Source: CAG-103 sp905215475
GTDB lineage: Bacteria > Bacillota > Clostridia > Oscillospirales > Oscillospiraceae
Reading direction: 5' to 3'
Length of the DNA: 64,000 bases
Assembly (NCBI GenBank): GCA_905215475.1
Contig: CAJMPW010000007.1
Location: 39,010 to 103,009, forward strand
A program made the translations under genes and the position numbers. The notes under the pieces were generated by a model. It was not told the origin of the DNA. It saw only the letters and a program-made list of their open reading frames with translations, and searched no databases. Below, piece by piece: positions 61,629 to 64,000 of this stretch. The stretch's first letter is position 1. Each line of letters begins with the position of its first letter.

Positions 61629-62588
61629 ATGGCGACGCTTCAGCAGGCGCTCACGCGCATCGACGCGATCTGCCCGAACGCATGGGACGACGCGGCGAAG
61701 ATCCAGTGGCTCAACGAGTGCGAGCACATGATCCAGATGCGCATCCTCGACGCAGCGCCCGAGCAGTGCGTGACCTATGACGCGGACACCGAGCGCGGCA
61801 CACCGCTGCTCGTGCCGGCGCCGTTTGACCGGCTGTACGTGTACTACGTCATCGCCATGTGCGACTACGCCGCGCACGAGACCGCACACTACGCCGACAG
61901 CATGGTGCTGTTTAACGCCGCACTCGACGAATATGCAAAGTGGCACCAGCGCACGAACGGCGCTGCCGTCCCGTCGCCGGGACAGAGCCACCAGATCGCC
62001 ATGAACTCCGCCATGCGCCACTGGCACGCGAACAAGGATGCGCTCGACGGCATCACGGCGGAGCGCGCGGCCGCGTGGGACGGCAAGGCCGAAAAGACCG
62101 CCGCGACACAAAGCGCGGCCGGTCTGATGTCGGCGGCGGACAAGACGGCGCTCGACGGCATGGTGCGGCAGACGCGCATCCTCCACGTCGGCGGCGATAT
62201 GTCCGGCACGACGGCCGACATGACGCCGGCAGAGCTGCACGCCTACGTCAGCGCAAACCCGACGCACCGCGTCTATGCGCAGCTTGAGTTTCAAGGCGAG
62301 CGATTCCTGATGCTCTATCAGGGCGCGACAAACGGCATCCTCACGTTCTCGTCGCTCGTGGCCGATTCCGAACAGCACACGTTCTGCGTCGTCAAGCTCC
62401 AGGCGAAAACGACCAGCGACGTCTGGGATGTCCCGGTCAGGATCGAGCTGATGACGCAGAACATCGCACCCGCCGCGCTGCCGAACCCGAAGGCGCTGAC
62501 GATCCAAATCGGCGGCACGAGCATTACGTATGACGGCAGCACGGCGCAGACCGTGACCATCGCCGACGGCACGGAGGTGGCATATTGA
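61629..62588 (+). CDS. Fused head-tail connector-like and tail-fibre-like protein
   Basis: 319 residues. Residues 1-110 (TRIDAICPNAWDDAAKIQWL, LLVPAPFDRLYVYYVIAMCD, SMVLFNAALDEYAKW) match gp6-like head-tail adaptor proteins. From about 125 the chain changes to a fibre-type linker (KTAATQSAAGLMSAADKTAL), a beta-rich region and the ending PNPKALTIQIGGTS...GSTAQTVTI, seen in many tail fibres. Adaptor and fibre parts are normally separate genes. The next gene overlaps as TTGA. Confidence 0.68.
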   Translation: MATLQQALTRIDAICPNAWDDAAKIQWLNECEHMIQMRILDAAPEQCVTYDADTERGTPLLVPAPFDRLYVYYVIAMCDYAAHETAHYADSMVLFNAALDEYAKWHQRTNGAAVPSPGQSHQIAMNSAMRHWHANKDALDGITAERAAAWDGKAEKTAATQSAAGLMSAADKTALDGMVRQTRILHVGGDMSGTTADMTPAELHAYVSANPTHRVYAQLEFQGERFLMLYQGATNGILTFSSLVADSEQHTFCVVKLQAKTTSDVWDVPVRIELMTQNIAPAALPNPKALTIQIGGTSITYDGSTAQTVTIADGTEVAY

Positions 62589-64000
62589 AAAAGCTCTACG
62601 AAGAAGCCGCCGTGCAGGACATCGCCGACGCCATCCGCGAAAAGACCGGCGGCGCGGAAACATACAAGATCGCGCAGATGGGGGGCGCGGTGCGCGGCAT
62701 CAAGGGCGGGGCAAAACCTGTCACATACTCGCAGGTCAACGCCGTTGCCGCAGCATACCTCGCTGACGTGACGTATGATCCCGGCGATTACAGTACGTCA
62801 CAGATCGAGCAGTATACCGGGCAGACGACCGACTATCGCAAAGACCAGCCTGCGGGCGTCTCCGTTCCGGTCGTGGATGGCACGCTGACGGCTTCGGACG
62901 CGCTCGGCGGTGTGCTGCGCAAGGATGTGCGCTCCGGCACGGAGACGCTCTATAACCTCGCGCCGTCTGCGCAGGGCGCGGACTATGTGGTGCAGCGCAG
63001 CGGCATCGTGAGCGGGAGCGGACATTTGACGCCGACCGGTGCGCTGCGAATGATCAAGGTCGGCACGACGCTCGCGGAAGGCAGCCCGTTTAATATTCGG
63101 GATTTGGGCGGCTGGACTTGTGACGGCGGTACGGTCCGGTACGGGCTGCTGTTTCGCGGCGGAGAACTCAACGGAAAAAGCTATGGCGTCAGGCTGACGG
63201 ACGCAGACAGAGACGTGCTCTGCACACAGCTTGGCATACGCGCAGAAATCGACCTGCGCTCAGCATCCGAGATCTCCGGCGTGTCCGGCTCGGCACTGGG
63301 GTCTGCGGCGGCGTGGGAGCACTACGCCATCACGCCTTATGCGACCGGCGTCAATGTAGACGGTCTCGGTGCAGAGTATGCGCCAGTGCTACGCAGCATC
63401 ATCCAGCACGTCTGCGCAAACGAGCCGTGCTACATCCACTGCCTGCTTGGTGCGGATCGGACGGGCACGGTGTGCGCCATCATCGAGGCACTGCTCGGCG
63501 TAAGCCAGAGCGATATAGATAAGGACTACGAGCTGACGAGCTTCAAGGGCGAGATGCGCCGCAGAAGCGATGCGGCATATGCCGGGCTTGTGCAATATAT
63601 GCAGACGATGGCTGGCACAACATTGCGCGATAAGGTAGTCAACTGGGCACAGCGTATCGGCATCACGATTGCGGACATCAACCGCTTGCGTGCGGCCATG
63701 ATCGACGGGGCGCCGGAGACGGTGACGCCGGACATAGCGGCCTTTTCCGTCACCAACACGCTCTCCGGCGCAGAGACCGACAACACCGCGGCCGAGGCAG
63801 CGCAGTACCAGCCCTACACGGCACAGATCACAGCCGGGGACGGCAAGACAATCAGCGACGTGCGCGTGACGATGGGCGGTACGGACATCACAGCCGACGT
63901 CTGGCGCGGCGAGGAGACGAACCTGTACCGCCGCGTCACGCTGACGCTGAGCGGCTGCTCGTGCGACAACACGCTGCAGCGCGTGATCGACGGCCAGTCC
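62585..64000 (+). CDS. Phage tail-type protein carrying a tyrosine/dual-specificity phosphatase domain (3' cut by window edge)
   Basis: Start TTG 62585 with GGAGGTGG at 62573-62580. The frame stays open for 472 codons to base 64000. Residues 1-40 (LYEEAAVQDIADAIREKTGG) are the short N-terminal domain common in Firmicutes phage tail proteins. Residues about 165-370 are a Y-phosphatase3-type domain: FNIRDLGGW (169-177), LLFRGGELNG, GIRAEIDLRSASEI and the P-loop HCLLGADRTG (His285, Cys286, Arg292), so the CX5R site is intact. A C-terminal Ig-like beta region with YTAQITAGDGKTISDVRVTM follows. The phosphatase part uses ATA, AGA, GTA and CTA codons that are rare in the neighbouring genes. Confidence 0.8.
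   Translation, partial: MKKLYEEAAVQDIADAIREKTGGAETYKIAQMGGAVRGIKGGAKPVTYSQVNAVAAAYLADVTYDPGDYSTSQIEQYTGQTTDYRKDQPAGVSVPVVDGTLTASDALGGVLRKDVRSGTETLYNLAPSAQGADYVVQRSGIVSGSGHLTPTGALRMIKVGTTLAEGSPFNIRDLGGWTCDGGTVRYGLLFRGGELNGKSYGVRLTDADRDVLCTQLGIRAEIDLRSASEISGVSGSALGSAAAWEHYAITPYATGVNVDGLGAEYAPVLRSIIQHVCANEPCYIHCLLGADRTGTVCAIIEALLGVSQSDIDKDYELTSFKGEMRRRSDAAYAGLVQYMQTMAGTTLRDKVVNWAQRIGITIADINRLRAAMIDGAPETVTPDIAAFSVTNTLSGAETDNTAAEAAQYQPYTAQITAGDGKTISDVRVTMGGTDITADVWRGEETNLYRRVTLTLSGCSCDNTLQRVIDGQS

Overview
The window is a GC-rich chromosomal segment from what looks like a monoderm member of the Clostridia, most likely an Oscillospiraceae-type gut anaerobe. Evidence for this: a Trp T-box riboswitch, an L10-type r-protein leader, an EcfA1-EcfA2-EcfT module next to truA, S-layer-homology (SLH) proteins, a VanW protein, a GerMN-domain lipoprotein, sigma-A promoters of the TTGACA/TATAAT kind and strong AGGAGG ribosome-binding sites. 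The genus is inference; no rRNA or tRNA gene is present to anchor it.

Layout. 1-4398: the 3' end of sbcC, then a membrane zinc-ribbon protein, a putative flavin split-barrel protein, murI and an MBL-fold hydrolase. 4399-5886: rplJ-rplL with a structured leader. 5905-10610: a minus-strand unit (MFS transporter, unknown helical protein, lipoprotein), a GDPD phosphodiesterase, a possible small RNA and a HAD phosphatase. 10812-19575: htpG, hemW, a VanW-like protein, metG and a phosphodiester-glycosidase-like secreted protein. 19673-22942: a tryptophan T-box followed by a three-gene ABC importer (TrpXYZ type). 22992-25092: two CobW-family metal GTPases, one with a very His-rich loop and one fused to a YcgQ/DUF1980-like domain. 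25231-27941: GH3 hydrolase, NUDIX hydrolase and acyl-ACP thioesterase. 27981-29909: an SLH-L,D-transpeptidase.

30110-40996 holds twelve tightly packed minus-strand genes that look like one operon of about 10.9 kb (methyltransferase, ecfA1, ecfA2, ecfT, truA, DUF5711, CvpA, ClpE-like ATPase, macrodomain, RluA-type synthase, rhomboid, DUF523). Next come a D,D-carboxypeptidase (minus), a two-component system with a GerMN lipoprotein and a Xaa-Pro peptidase, efp, a GNAT-like protein, a 41-residue mini-protein gene, a zinc-ribbon membrane protein and two further SLH proteins: a lipase-like one, and a C39-peptidase-like one separated from it by a TetR regulator.

54951-64000 is the head-and-packaging module of a prophage or phage-derived element, entered at a strong promoter with an inverted repeat between its -35 and -10 boxes. 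The order is two small genes, large terminase, portal, scaffold-like protein, a Prp-type cysteine protease, an N4-gp56-type major capsid protein, a hairpin-rich 289-base non-coding stretch, a small gene, a head-tail-connector/fibre fusion and a last gene that runs off the window. That last gene starts with TTG and stays open to base 64000. It encodes a tail-type protein carrying an apparently complete HCX5R tyrosine/dual-specificity phosphatase domain, with codon use unlike its neighbours. Together with the phage Prp protease and the Prp-like cleavage motif at the capsid N-terminus, it is the most unusual content of the window.
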